45,883 nt of DNA from Mesostigma viride (GCA_009746045.1 RPFO01001821.1:1-45883); one strand, 5' to 3'; counted from the stretch's first letter, positions 23,579-34,653 are shown. Numbers and translations are program-made. The notes: generated from the sequence alone by a model not told the origin.

Positions 23579-25574
23579 GACCTAAGGCATGCCACGAGCC
23601 ACGAGCCACGAGGTAGCCATGGCTGACGGCGGCGCTCATAACTTTCACGTTTGAGCACCGAATTTAGTCGTGAATATCACAATCGCTTCGTCTTTCTAAG
23701 ACGCACATGCTGATATAATTTTCCGACGCTATTACGCAATATACGATGAGCAAACGCCCATCGACGCAACGCAGCCTGACGGCTGCGCTCGGCAATGAAA
23801 ATACGTCTGCAGCTCCGGCTGCAGCTTCGCCATCAGGGCCGGAAGGCGGTGGTGACACTAGTCGCGCACTGGTTGTCGCCCAGCACCCCCCCGGGCTTCC
23901 TGCCTCGCCCTCAGCCTCGCCCGAGCCAAAACGCAGCCGCCCAACCGAACCAAGCTGGTCTGAGCGCGACTTTGACGTTGACGGGTTATTTTCCACCTTC
24001 GACTATGCCAGACCCGGCTTTTTCGACATGCCACCCATCAAGATACTGGAGCTCGTGTTTTATGGGTCATACGCCTCCATTTTCGACCTGTGCCAGCGCC
24101 TTCTCAGCCATTACCGCCTCCGCACTGGACCTGACGGCCGGTTTTCTAACCGACCTGAGAACCTGGCCCGCTGGTCTCGCCCCCGTCTTCAGCTCGCCGC
24201 CCTCTTTTCCATCCTTCAGCGCTCTGCCACGGACCTCTGGACCACCTCCCCCTTGACCGAATCCACCTTCCTCCACCACCTCCAAGAAACCATCTCACAG
24301 CACGTGACGCCCCTAGCTGCAGATGTGGCAGCTGTGGGCCGCACGCTGGCTGCTGAGCTCCCCACCATCCCCACCGCCACCGCCACCCTCCTCGCCTCCA
24401 CCCCCCCCCCTCCGCCTCCACCGACTCCATCACCGCCCAGCTCCGCGACATTGACCAACGTCTTAAGGATAATGCCATCGCTATCGAGGTCCTGCAGAAC
24501 ACCGCGGGCCTCACCGCCCAGGCGGTGAAGGACATTGCCGCCAAGCCAGCCTCTGCTGGCCTGGCCGGCGATGCTCCTCCCATCACGACCTGGGCGGACA
24601 TGCTTAAGCAGCACACCACCTCCACCACCTCCGCCGTCGCAGCCCAGCTCCAGCGGCAGACGCTTGACCTCCGCGAGGAGGCCGAGCTTGCCAAGCGCAG
24701 CCTTAACGTCATTGTCAAGAATCTCAAGATGGAGGAAGGTGAGAATTCCGAGAAGCTTGCGCGTGCTTTTGAGAGAGAAATCCTTGACCGCATGGGCCTT
24801 ACTGGTGAGATCGAGCTGGCCGCCCACCGCCTTCCCCGCGCGCGGGGTAAGGCAGGGCCGCCCCCGCTCCTTCTCACCTTTAAGACCCCGGCGGACAAGA
24901 TTTCTTTTCTCAGACGCCGCAAGCGGCTCGAGAAGACTCTCTTCACCCTTGATGACGACCTGACCCTGGCGCAGCAACAACGGCGACGGGAGCTATGGCC
25001 GACCTACCTCCAGCTCCGGCAGACCAAGGCGGGGCAGCCGGTGTACTGGAAGGGGGCGGCCATCTACGTCGGCCACAAGCCCTGGCAGGCGACCCCCGCG
25101 GCCCCAGCGACTCCAGACGCCCCAGCTTAGGGGAATACAGCAGTAGTAGTGTAGAATAGATAGACCGTGGCCATGTACATGTACGCCTCCTAGAGGCCCT
25201 ATTCCAGCTAAGCCACGCGCTTTATGTAATCATGTACATGTGTGCCTATGATGAGCCACACTCCAGACGATGCCTAGTTTTATTTAGTAATGCTGTGCCC
25301 ATGCAGAGAGCTGCTCTCTGCTGAGATGCCACGCTCTAGTTTTTGCATAGCCATGATGATCTTCCCTCTCACAGGCATGCTCCCCCCTTACCCGGGCATA
25401 GCGTGATAGACCATGAGGGTGCGGGTGCCCTGGTGCACCTAGAGCAGGGGTAGCTTACATTCCCACCCCTGCATGAAGTAGCCTAGAATGTATTAAAAGC
25501 CATATGCCCCTTCTCAGGGCTATGTGCTACATCTACTCCCAACGGAGTGATGTTGATAATTAATTAATTAATTA
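23579..25574 (+). mobile_element. Full-length ORF1-only LINE-like element C
   Basis: This 1,996-bp copy is flanked by the 12-bp duplication ATGCCCCAGCCA at 23567-23578 and 25575-25586. From 23608 its leader matches element A (ACGAGGTAGCCATGGCTGAC). The 3' UTR contains the uninterrupted version of the site used by element B (ACTCCAGACGATGCC near 25260). It ends with the hairpin ACTCCCAACGGAGT and a (TTAA)n tail. Confidence 0.87.
23746..25130 (+). pseudogene. ORF1-like gene of element C, one frameshift
   Basis: The first frame runs 23746-24528 and the second, in-family frame continues to 25130. The shift falls in the C-run near 24402-24412 (Pro stretch), so one base there would restore the family frame. 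A sequencing or assembly error in the homopolymer is as likely as mutation. The N-terminal third differs strongly from copy A, with extra residues such as DVDGLFSTFDYARPGFFDMP. Confidence 0.8.
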
Positions 25575-25586
25575 ATGCCCCAGCCA

Positions 25587-25747
25587 ATGCACACATTTGT
25601 TGGCAACCAAAAATCAACCATTTGTAGTTCCCTGAGTGTGTAGCTTGCTGAGCTATTTACGTCATGGAAATGGCAAAACCTTGAACAGTTATTAATTTCC
25701 CCGCAAAACAGGTCTTTTTTTACCGGACATTGGGAATAAACATATCA
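25587..25747. other. Spacer, no gene seen
   Basis: AT-rich spacer between element C and the tRNA-like repeat pair. Confidence 0.3.
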
Positions 25748-25890
25748 TCCTATAGTCAGCAAAATTGGTGCGAGAGGTCCCCAGTTCGATTCCGGTTGGA
25801 TTCATTTGCAGATCGCGTTTTTCCGCGTTTTCCGCGGCCCGGCACTGAACGCAAAGGTTTTCACCTTTGCGGAGTGTCTGATCAGAATAT
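25748..25890 (+). mobile_element. tRNA-like short element, direct copy 1
   Basis: This 143-bp unit begins TCCTATAGTCAGCAAAATTG, continues with the B-box-like AGTTCGATTCC, then has a GCGTTTTTCCGCGTTTTCCG stretch. Next come the hairpin CGCAAAGGT-TTTC-ACCTTTGCG and the end GTCTGATCAGAATAT. It is identical to copy 2. The head resembles a degenerate tRNA with A- and B-box-like blocks, suggesting an internal Pol III promoter. Confidence 0.65.
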
Positions 25891-26146
25891 ACGCTTGGCT
25901 GATTTCGATAGTACCGGCTACGCCCCCTTCTACTAAAAAGAAGGATTCAGCCGTGTTCAGCCCGTCTCACGGTGCGAGACTGAACAAGTCTCGCGTGCAG
26001 ACACGTGTGTAGTACTCCTACACACAGATCTCGAGTGATTTATCTAGTACCAAATCCGAAAGGCTTGCATCACTCCCCGGACAGGAGAACTTTTGCGGAT
26101 GACTGTAGGTGTAAGTTGGCGATGCCATGGTAACCGGAGACGTCCG

Positions 26147-26289
26147 TCCTATAGTCAGCAAAATTGGTGCGAGAGGTCCCCAGTTCGATTCCGGTTGGAT
26201 TCATTTGCAGATCGCGTTTTTCCGCGTTTTCCGCGGCCCGGCACTGAACGCAAAGGTTTTCACCTTTGCGGAGTGTCTGATCAGAATAT
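26147..26289 (+). mobile_element. tRNA-like short element, direct copy 2
   Basis: Base-for-base identical over 143 bp to 25748-25890, 256 bp away. It is preceded by GGAGACGTCCG, which also precedes the diverged copy near 18235, so the element probably starts a few bases earlier than the shared block. Confidence 0.65.
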
Positions 26290-27576
26290 CATAAACACTT
26301 CAGATAAGGCCACAAAATCAAGCGAAAATCCGGCTAACAGGGGGACAGCAGTGGTCCAAGTCCCAGGTCATTCCGACAAGTCTAGCTCAAGTTATAAGGT
26401 TTTGCGTGCTAAATCCTGAACATACGCTAAATGAGGTTTTTCTGTGTATAAGGCCACCTACACATGATGTTTTCCATCCAAGAAGCCAAAAAACACGCCC
26501 AACTCGATCACACAACATAAGAAAAGGCTAGGCACCTCATCTGCCCTCCCCTGCCCTCAGCATGGCCAGCCTTGCCAGCGTGGGCATAGCAACACCATCG
26601 CTAGGCATACACGCACCAAGAGAGCATACACTATGCTCAGCCCAAGGTTACCATGTAAATTTATGCCAAGAACTCAGCAAGTATACGTGTAAAAACCTTA
26701 GAAAGAATGCCCAAGCAATAGAGGCAACTGCAGCCTGCAAACTTGGCAGCAAATCATACATGCTGTCTGCCAAGCATTCACATCCTATCTAGCTTGCCTT
26801 GCTGCACACATAGCAGGGAAGTCTTAATGGTTATAGCTCAAGGAAAGCAATGGAAACACCTATCTAATGCAATGCCACTCATGCAGTATGGCCAGCAAAA
26901 GAACCACTCTCACCTTCCTTTCCAATATGGCAATTTGCTAAGAAGCTGATGCCAGCTTGTTAGCCTCTAGATCTAGGCACATGCCGGATGTCGTTACTAA
27001 AACAGGCGTGTCAGATCCGGCACATAACAAAGCGTCTGAGCAAGCTCATGTCCAAAGGATTATGGAAAACAAATGTCAACACATTAACAACAACTTGACC
27101 TCGGCGCCTTAAGGATGCCAGCCACAAACTACACGAAATTGAACGAAATTGCTAGGAATCTGACGATGCAACCGAAAGAAATGGAGCGCTTCCTGCAGGG
27201 AAACTGCCCGAAAAAAAGGCGAAAGGCCGACGTTAATGCACCTGCCTGCGTGGAAATGTTTCATGCATAAACTGGCACGCAAGCTCGAACAATAAAAGAC
27301 ATCATCCATTGATCAGGCGAACAAGGAAGGTGCGCCTTCCGTGAATACGTCGAAGGCGACATGCGCAGGCCTGCGTAGGTTCTTACCTTGAATGCCGGAA
27401 ATGTAAAAGAAACCGGGAAGCTTCGGCACAAACTCGACAACACCATTAAGTTAGCCTCATAATCGCTCGTTAGAGCCTACGTTGCCTCACAATCGCTGCC
27501 GTAAACCTGCATTAAATTTCATGATCCGCAAGAGAAATTATATCCTGGACCCCCGCGCCCGTAGCCGTTCGAGGAA
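26290..27576. other. Intergenic, no gene seen
   Basis: Neither strand has a long or protein-like frame. It could be long intron or 3' flank of the weak exon at 27577-27835. Confidence 0.4.
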
Positions 27577-27835
27577 TTAGCGATATTGCAAACCGTAAAC
27601 TTTCCGCCATGAAATGAGGTCATCGACTAATCTTCTGCGAAATTCATGCATTTTTTCTAGCTTTTTAGATGCCATATCGATTAATATTGCCTGAAGGCAA
27701 GCCGCCATGGCCACCTCCGCGAGGGTTGAGCGGTCCGGGCACACATTATACACCGTACGGACGGTACCGCGAATTTTTTGGCGCGGAAAATATTCGGCGC
27801 GCCACGTCCCCTTAACATGACATCTCACACTGTAT
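27577..27835 (-). CDS. Possible terminal exon; unknown function
   Basis: The minus-strand frame ends in stop at 27577 and reads VKGTWRAEYFPRQKIRGTVR, then STLAEVAMAACLQAILIDMA and DDLISWRKVYGLQYR. It looks coding (amphipathic, no repeats). An acceptor-like ATACAG precedes it near 27820. It could be the last exon of the minus-strand gene whose upstream exon ends at 28742, but the join cannot be shown. Confidence 0.25.
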
Positions 27836-27849
27836 GAGGAAGCAGACAC

Positions 27850-28455
27850 GGCTATTTTCCAAGTCTGCCATTGGTCATCTTACTCCTAGGATGCCTCCGT
27901 AACATATGGCAATGACAATGGGACTGGTTATGCTTGGCAGAAACTGAAAACAGCAAGACATGTTGCCACTACGCATGTGCAAGCATAGCTCTGCCCTGTG
28001 CAACACATAAGCAAGGCTACTCGGAATACGTGCAAAGCTTGCTATCTAGTGGACAGAAAATGCCCATGGTCTTCGGAAAAGCCTTGGATACCACTGTGGA
28101 GCTTTTCCCTGCATTCAATAGAAATAACTAAACATACATGTGCGCTTAAAAAATGCAAAAAATGCAACAGCACAACACAGTCAGCAATAACAGTCAAAGT
28201 AACCAACCCAACTTCCTATCCGAAAATAAATCAGAATTAGCATAGCCATGGTCCTATATTACATGTCAGAGGTCGATTTTAGAGACACTTTGGCTGCTAA
28301 GGTAGCGAAACAACCATAGTTACCCTGATGACCATGGCACTGCTGCGGCCACACATGGCACTATTGCCTTTTCAGCAGTGGGCCAACGAAAGAAAATTGT
28401 GCCCGACAGCGTGCCATGAATAGACGCAATGGGTGATAGAGAGTGGCGTGATAGC
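27850..28455. other. Intergenic or intronic, no gene seen
   Basis: Only short frames. Confidence 0.35.
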
Positions 28456-28459
28456 TGGC

Positions 28460-28640
28460 TGATTTATTGGCTGATAGATTGGCTGATAGATTGGCTGGTT
28501 AACTGGCTGTTTGGTGGGCAGGTGGTTGGTTGGTTGGTGGCGGGCGGGCGGGCGGGCGGGCGGGCGGGCGGGCGGGCGGGCGGGCGGGCGGGCGGGCGGG
28601 CGGGCGGGCGGGCGGGCGGGCAGGTGGAGGTGGGTGATAA
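28460..28640. repeat. GATTGGCT repeats and (GGGC)n microsatellite
   Basis: Several CTGATAGATTGG units lead through TTGG repeats into about 20 perfect GGGC units at 28541-28622. Long open frames here (Ala-Gly-Arg on plus, Pro-Ala-Arg on minus) are artefacts of the 4-bp repeat read over 12 bases. Confidence 0.95.
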
Positions 28641-28741
28641 ACTGAGGAAGAGCTGAATCATTAGAAGCCATCATCCCTAAGCATATGCCAGCAATGTACA
28701 AAGTTCCCTCCCATGCCGTTATCCTGATCAATACAATTTAC

Positions 28742-29614
28742 CTTTGTGGTGATCATCAGAGTGAAGACGCCGTCATCGCCACGAGCAGGGTCTCCATCGC
28801 CGTACACGACCCCATCTCTGAGCCCTAATGTAGGTGTGCCATCCTCGTGCTCGGGGACGCCGAAGAAGTAAAAGGCATGATCATCCAGATCATCGCGGCA
28901 TAGCTTGCCCTGAATGTACACGCTCATTTTATCCAGCTCGTTGTTGTTGTTGCCATCCTCCCTGCGCATCCGCCTGCTCGCATTCTGACACTGGCCAAGC
29001 GAAGACAGCGGCATGTCGGGATTCTGGGTTCAAAATAGATTGCGAGCAGCGCTCGGTTGAAGCCCTGCGTCGACCATCAAAGGTTTCAGCTTCTCCTTCA
29101 GCTCTTTGGTGAATTTCACAATCTTCTGAGGAGTGGGCACTGAGCCTCCTGGGGCATCATCCGGCAATGCGTGTGGAGCATCGCGCAGCGTGTACATCCC
29201 GGTCTTCAACGTGGCATGACACACAAGATACTTGACAAGGAACGGGCACTGGTAGTCCTCAGTGCCGAGATCCTGGCTCTCGCTGTGCAGCTTTTCAGCG
29301 CCGGATTCGGGGCTGCCACCAAGCAGCTGTTCGTCGGTGCCATCACGGAGAATTTCGTCACCGCCAGCAAGGTCGGCTTCACGGCCGCCCTCGTTGATGA
29401 CATCGAGACAGCGGGTGCAGCTGCACGTCCGCGTCGCATACCGCATCTTGTGGGAAGGGCCTCCTGGCGGGCAAAGTGTGCAGTTCTGATTGTTGCTCTT
29501 GTTGATAGGGCCGTTGCGGGATACCACGCGTGAATAAGCATCAGCCCGCTCCCTGGCCGTTGCATAATCCACTAATGGAGGCAGCGCAGACAAAAAATCT
29601 GCGTGCTGCCATTG
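28742..29614 (-). pseudogene. MULE/FAR1-like transposase N-terminal part, with an in-frame TGA
   Basis: On the minus strand the frame reads SALPPLVDYATARERADAYS, then Cys motifs CTLCPPGG and CSCTRC, then YQCPFLVKYLVCH. It continues KLKPLMVDAGLQPSAARNLF, a TGA at 29030-29032, then in the same frame CQNASRRMRRED, LDDHAFYFFG and VFTLMITTK. A good donor (AAG|GTAAAT) follows at 28741. The order (Cys-rich DNA-binding part, helical linker, start of the DDE core) matches FAR1-type MULEs. The TGA could mark decay, or a 5'-GTCGAC intron ending CCAG (about 29072-28991) could remove it in phase. The catalytic exons are not present downstream, where the (GGGC)n tract lies. Confidence 0.55.
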
Positions 29615-29619
29615 CTCAT

Positions 29620-30229
29620 GTTCGTCCCACTCATAACATCAATGATGCATTTTGTACTGTAGGCTTTCCTATTCTAGCCCGCAAATGTCCCGACTGACAG
29701 CAATGCCATTAAAAAGCCAAAGCTACGGAGCTTCGTCGGTTCACTGGCGTCACAATCCGCTATTCTTAGTATTCAGGAAGGCTCGCACAACAGCAGCCAT
29801 CGACGCGGCAAAAAGCCTTAAAGAGTGCGCGATGAATTCATGAAATAATACAGAGGTACTCAAGTGTACCGGCCGCCATCTCGCCAGCTGCTTATTGCTT
29901 ATTCTCTTATTTTCTCTTTTCTTTCAGTAAGGTAAAGGATCCTGAGTTCCTGACTGATCAAAGCCAGTCACGCAGGCTGGCCGGTCTGCAAGCAGGTTTG
30001 CTTATTCTTCTAGCTGACACAACAGTGAAAAATTCCGCTTATGCTGCCCGATTTCACCTTTGGCGACTAGGGATTCGCCTTTGGCGACTGGGAACCCATT
30101 TCTTTGGCGACTCCGGCCTTCCCCTCGTTGTTTGCCCCCGCTGCGTCCGTCACGACTGGGGAGTGGGGGACCAAATTTTTTTCGGGGAAACGGGTATATT
30201 TATTATCCAATTACAGACCAGAGAGGTGA
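29620..30229. other. Intergenic, no gene seen
   Basis: It contains three CTTTGGCGACT motifs at about 30058-30113, similar to the CGCCAAAG triplet near 14090 in inverse orientation. No coding signal. Confidence 0.35.
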
Positions 30230-30492
30230 AATGGTTTCATTTTTTCCGGTGAAATGGGTGTTGTTTACATATTTCCCTACTATACCATGGTTTCATTTCA
30301 CCTCTCGGGGACCATATTTTTCAGACTTTCGGGTAAATGGGTATGATTACCTATTAACCACTGGCGATAAGGACCATATTTTTCAGACTTTCCGGGTAGG
30401 CGGGTAAATGGTTATTTTAATTAACCAATAGGAATATCGTTATCGTTAACCAATAGGAATATCGTTAGTATCGGACCATATTTTTCAGACTC
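30230..30492. repeat. Degenerate short repeats (ACCATATTTTTCAGACT)
   Basis: ACCATATTTTTCAGACT recurs at about 30311, 30373 and 30475. GTGAAATGG and CCAATAGGAATATCGTTA are also repeated. The function and origin are unknown. Confidence 0.7.
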
Positions 30493-30814
30493 ATGATCTG
30501 GATGCGCATCCATACTCCATACGCACCCGAGCCTAGTGGCGTGGTACTCCAAGCACGTCCGTAGCCTGCATACAAGGCTCGCCTGTCCGCTTGTGGGCCT
30601 GCGGGCGCGTAAATTACTGTAAGCGCCGTAACTCGTAGTGCAAGACAGCAGCCCCCCGGCAGCCATGGCGGGAGAAACATTCCGGAAATTGACGGGGGCG
30701 GCATGGACATTTACTTAAACTTAGATTGACGTTCAAATATCTTGTTGCTAAGCACGCAAGTTAACATTAATTGCAATTCGATAGATAAGGCATTTTATCA
30801 TGGATTTTCTCCAG

Positions 30815-31393
30815 GGATTGACCGTGTTTGTCGTGGAAGAATGTTCCAATGCTGCAAATCAACTGACGTCATTACTATCGATTGTTCTTTTAAATGGCTG
30901 AATGTGCCAATTGAGCGTCACTTTGAAGATTCATATTGCCTTGTTATGTTGCCAGGCGGACCAAAATCCAGGCGAGTTACCCTCGACTGTGCTCGCCATC
31001 ACCTTGCAACAGTTGTAAGTACATGCAACTGGCGAGCGGGGTTGCCGGTGTTCTTTTTTTTCCTGCGAGCTGTCTTGGTTCTTCTGCGTTGTGCATTGTT
31101 TCTCGATGCATGTAGGAGCGCGCATATAAGCAGGCTTGCTTTCTTTGGGTCAGGTCCCGGTGGTGCGTTGTCGATCGAGGGAGCCCGTCAAGCAGGCGTG
31201 CTGGTTGCTTATTATTATGATGATTTTAAACTTGTCTGATTCCCACCAAATGTTCAGCTAGACTATGGCCACGTTTGGTGCCATGATGCTACAGTTTTAC
31301 CGTTGGCGGCCACATTTTCCGCTTGCCTCAAGCGTTGGAATGCACAACCTCTCCATTTTTATCCCGCCCGGCATGTCAGTCTCGGAACTCCAG
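30815..31393 (+). CDS. Two exons of an unrecognised spliced gene
   Basis: Exon 1 (30815-31014) follows CTCCAG and ends GTT|GTAAGT. It encodes DRVCRGRMFQCCKSTDVITI, DCSFKWLNVPIERHFED and DCARHHLATV. Exon 2 (31258-31393) follows TGTTCAG, ends CCAG|GTAAGA and encodes LDYGHVWCHDATVLPLAA, then CLKRWNAQPLHFYPARHVS. The junction is phase 0. Upstream and downstream exons were not found. The Cys/His-rich, aromatic composition resembles parts of transposase-derived proteins, but no family motif was identified. Confidence 0.4.
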
Positions 31394-32350
31394 GTAAGAA
31401 ACCCTTCATTGCTTATTCATACTTGCTGATTGGGCCAACGTATATGCTTCTATCGCCAGCCGCGCTTCTCCTTACACCTTTTTTTGTTTGACTGCAATGG
31501 CCCTGCCTGATGCTTTGTTGGCATTGGCGGTGGTTGTTGTGGATGTCAAGCACGTGGTCGGAAAGACGGTATCGCGGTATGGCATTGGTAAAACTTCTAT
31601 AATTCAGTGTAGGTAAAGCTCTTGCCAGCAGCCTTGGCACCATAGCAGTAGTACTGTCAGTACGGTTCCTGTGCTTGCTCGACAGGATTAGTCGTGTAGC
31701 CTTTTTTTTCTCATGACGGCTATTTGGCAGTGGTACTAATACATGTTGCCTGCATGCAGTTGTTCTGGGCTCTATACGTGTCCATGGTAGGTGATTACGA
31801 TAAGGGTGCTAGAATTTCTTCTAAGAGACCGGAAGTCCTGTTGAGATCAAGGTTGGGAGAACAAGTAGGTGACTCATGGTGTCACATTGGTTTCTCTATG
31901 TAATATTAATAGGTTTGTGGTGTTGGGATGCTGCATGTTGCCACCGGAGGAAGGCAGGATTCATGCTTCAAAAAGAAACTATTGCAGCAAACTATATAAT
32001 AGCAAAGTATTATAGCAGCAGCCAGCACGTAATACCTAGCAAGCGAACTTCTTGCATATTGCATCCTGTCTTTCCTTGCTTCCAGGCTTGCTTCGTTACT
32101 TTGGCTTTGCTGGCTGGCTCGTATTGCTTGTTCATGCCCACACGGACATTTTTGCATGTTTACGTATGCACATGCTCGTGCGCACACACACATTGTTATC
32201 CACACACAATACCGCGCTTGTGTCACTACACCAAGGCAACCAACCCATGTAACAAGCTGCCATATCCCATACCGTCATGGCTTCCCACCCTACCCAGCTG
32301 TTAGAGCTGCACCGCAGGACCAGTGTCTCCTAACACCATGGGTTGCCATG
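31394..32350. other. Intron or intergenic, no gene seen
   Basis: Short frames only. A CACACA-type stretch lies near 32180-32210. Confidence 0.35.
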
Positions 32351-32361
32351 CCAAATCGCTG

Positions 32362-32590
32362 ACATGGCTGTCATGGCTTTCATGGCTGTCATGGTTGTCA
32401 TGGCTGTCATGGCTGTAATGGCCGGTATGGCTATCATGGCTGTCATGGCTGTCATGGCTGTCATGGCTGTCATGGCTGTCATGGCTGTCATGGCTGTCAT
32501 GGCTGTCATGGCTGTCATGGCTGTCATGGCTGTCATGGCTGTCATGGCTGTCATGGCTGTCATGGCTGTCATGGCTGTCATGGCTGTCAT
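32362..32590. repeat. 9-bp tandem repeat (ATGGCTGTC)n
   Basis: About 25 units of ATGGCTGTC, with a few variants at the left end. Open frames (Met-Ala-Val on plus, Met-Thr-Ala on minus) follow from the 9-bp period and are not evidence for a gene. Confidence 0.95.
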
Positions 32591-32599
32591 CCGCCGTTG

Positions 32600-33194
32600 C
32601 CAGGGGAATGTTATGAGTGCCAGTTTACAATGCTCAAGGGCAGGCAACCAGTTCATTTGGCAATGCGCACGCAGGACGTAGGTGCATGCCGGACATGTGC
32701 TCTTTGTAACAGAAAGCGGCACGCAGCTCGCTGGACATGCAAATTAATGCAGTCTCCAGCAAGTGGTCAGCGCATTTGCAAGATGCACATGACCATCGCA
32801 GCGATAACCGTCATGTTTTGTATCCACAGGTAAACCTGACATGCTCACGATTGGCTAGCGCAGATATTGCTCCAACCACCCATTAATGGCAGCAAGTGTT
32901 GATGTGATTTCTCCTTTAATGACAGTAATCGCATGCATCGATCCAGATCAATAGTTATCTCATGCAATCCAATATATGGGAGGGAGGGACCGTAGGGGCT
33001 AGGGCTAGGGATTCTACTTGGTAGGGTAGAGAGAGAAAGCGTGAAAATGTGGCTGGGCCACACAGAGTGTATAAGACATGTATGGTTATCCTTGGCCGGT
33101 TGTAATGAACTAAAAAAGTATATTAATTGATACGTGCTTTCATTAGGAATCGAACATGGAGCGCCTTGAGCAACCCTCGAGATCATGGTGATGC
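32600..33194. other. Intergenic, no gene seen
   Basis: Short frames only. Around 33140-33165 the minus strand reads TGTTCGATTCC, a B-box-like string, but no complete tRNA fold was found. Confidence 0.35.
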
Positions 33195-33206
33195 ATGGGA
33201 CAGTGC

Positions 33207-33448
33207 CATGCAGAACAAGACGCGGTGGAAGAGGATTGTCAAGGCTCACACGCCCGACCCTGTGGGCAAACCACCTCCCCCCAAGCGGAGGAGGCGTTTT
33301 GATGAGTAGTGTATAGTTAGGATTTTCTAGATAGCTTAGAGTTAGGATAGTTCGATCACACGGCTTCCTCCACCCCATCCATCATGAAATATGTGCTACA
33401 TGACCTCCCGCCACGGAGGCATGTTATAATTTAATTTAATTTAATTTA
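33207..33448 (+). mobile_element. 5'-truncated LINE, (TTTAA)n-tail family, with 12-bp target duplication
   Basis: It is flanked by ATGGGACAGTGC at 33195-33206 and 33449-33460. It encodes the LINE ORF2 end (AMQNKTRWKRIVKAHTPDPV, KRRRRFDE, stop at 33307-33309). The 3' UTR has ATGTGCTACATGACCTCCC, the GGAGG partner, and an AATTTAATTT tail. It is the same family as 16901-17167. Confidence 0.8.
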
Positions 33449-33634
33449 ATGGGACAGTGCAGTTTAAATATCCCATCAGCTGTGACAACACGGTGTACGA
33501 TAGCTTCCCGAGTCCTGCGATCGACACATCCGCTAGTTGGGGGCTAGTTTGCTCCTGCATGCACAGTTAGGCATGTATTCAGGCTTTAATTTAACCTTTT
33601 GTTATTTTATTATTTATTTAACGTTTGTGTCATT

Positions 33635-34100
33635 ATTAATTAATGAATTAATAGGTCTACACGGAACTGCGTCACGTGAGCATAAGTCCTCAGTAGGAGG
33701 GGAACATGGGATGGAATGGATTAATTAATTAATTAAACTCGTGCTCCCGTTGGGGAGTCACGGAGCACCGAAGTGCTTTTAATCCCTGTGTGTGCACTAC
33801 AGGAGAAAGGGCAGAGACCCCCAGTCTCTTTCATGCCAAAGGCATGCCACAGCTGCATTCGGGCGCGCTATAGCTAAACGGACACGCTAACGATCCGGCA
33901 GTCTGTGGGTGCAATAAGACCCATGTGAGCATATCATAGAATCATAGAAGCATATCATGGAATGGATGGTATAAGCTATCTAGGTCCTAGTTACAGGGGT
34001 GTGGGCACCGCGGCCCGAATCGCTATGAATGCCATACTTGGTCACGGCACGCGGAGCCCCCACAGGCTTGGGGGTGCTCTCCTTCATCACTACTTGGGCG
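33635..34100 (-). mobile_element. CACGTG-hairpin retroposon (minus), split by another insertion
   Basis: The tail and hairpin side lies at 33635-33720, the remainder at 33957-34100. Together they match 10892-11138 inverted. The break is occupied by the element at 33721-33956. Outer target duplications were not found. Confidence 0.7.
33721..33956 (-). mobile_element. Short retroposon, GTGCTCC-hairpin family, with 10-bp target duplication
   Basis: This 236-bp insertion is flanked by ATGGAATGGA at 33711-33720 and 33957-33966. On the minus strand it ends GGTGCTCCGTGACTCCCC, AACGGGAGCACGAG and a (TTAA)n tail. It is non-coding. The 3' end matches 18262-18340. Confidence 0.8.
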
Positions 34101-34653
34101 TCCCCAACATCTACTGCTCCAACCTAGGGCCATTGCTGGTACTTTTGACGTCATGAAAGCAGCGTTTTGGACTAGTGGAATATGATTTTACAGCATAAAA
34201 AGTCCATTTTATCATGAATGAACATGGCCAACAACCCCAAGTGCCCCTAAATTTCTCAATATTTGTAGAGAAATGCTACTTCTCATAATTAAAACCTGCA
34301 CAAATGCACAATTTGGGGCATGCATGTGAAAGTTTGAAGTACAAATTCACAATGAGGTTTTACATTTTTCAATTATTAATGGTATCTCATTCTTCAATCA
34401 ATCAATTTGCAATCGTTCAAACAATTTATTCATTTCATACATGTCCGAATATGTTGAAAGAACACATGCAAGTGCTCAATCAGCGTGGACCCCCTTGGAC
34501 GCGCCCCACCATATATACATTGGACACGTCACCCCAACTACTAAACTGCCCAAAGTCACGGTCACTGAACCAACTACTATGTACATCTGCATTTCTCCAC
34601 GTTGCGGTGGGCAATTACGTGCAAAACGCGATTTCGTGCAAAGTCCTCGCCCA
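34101..34653. other. Region downstream of the large minus-strand gene
   Basis: AT-rich with short frames. It probably contains the 3' UTR and polyadenylation region of the minus-strand gene that stops at 34654; no clear signal was fixed. Confidence 0.35.

Noticed and set aside
25748-25810. Functional tRNA gene
   Set aside because: There is a B-box-like AGTTCGATTCC, but the T-stem has a mismatch and no acceptor or anticodon stem can be formed; the sequence recurs as part of a 143-bp repeat.
28464-28731. Pro-Ala-Arg / Ala-Gly-Gly-Arg repeat proteins
   Set aside because: Product of the (GGGC)n tract.
32330-32722. Met-Ala-Val / Met-Thr-Ala repeat proteins
   Set aside because: Product of a 9-bp microsatellite.
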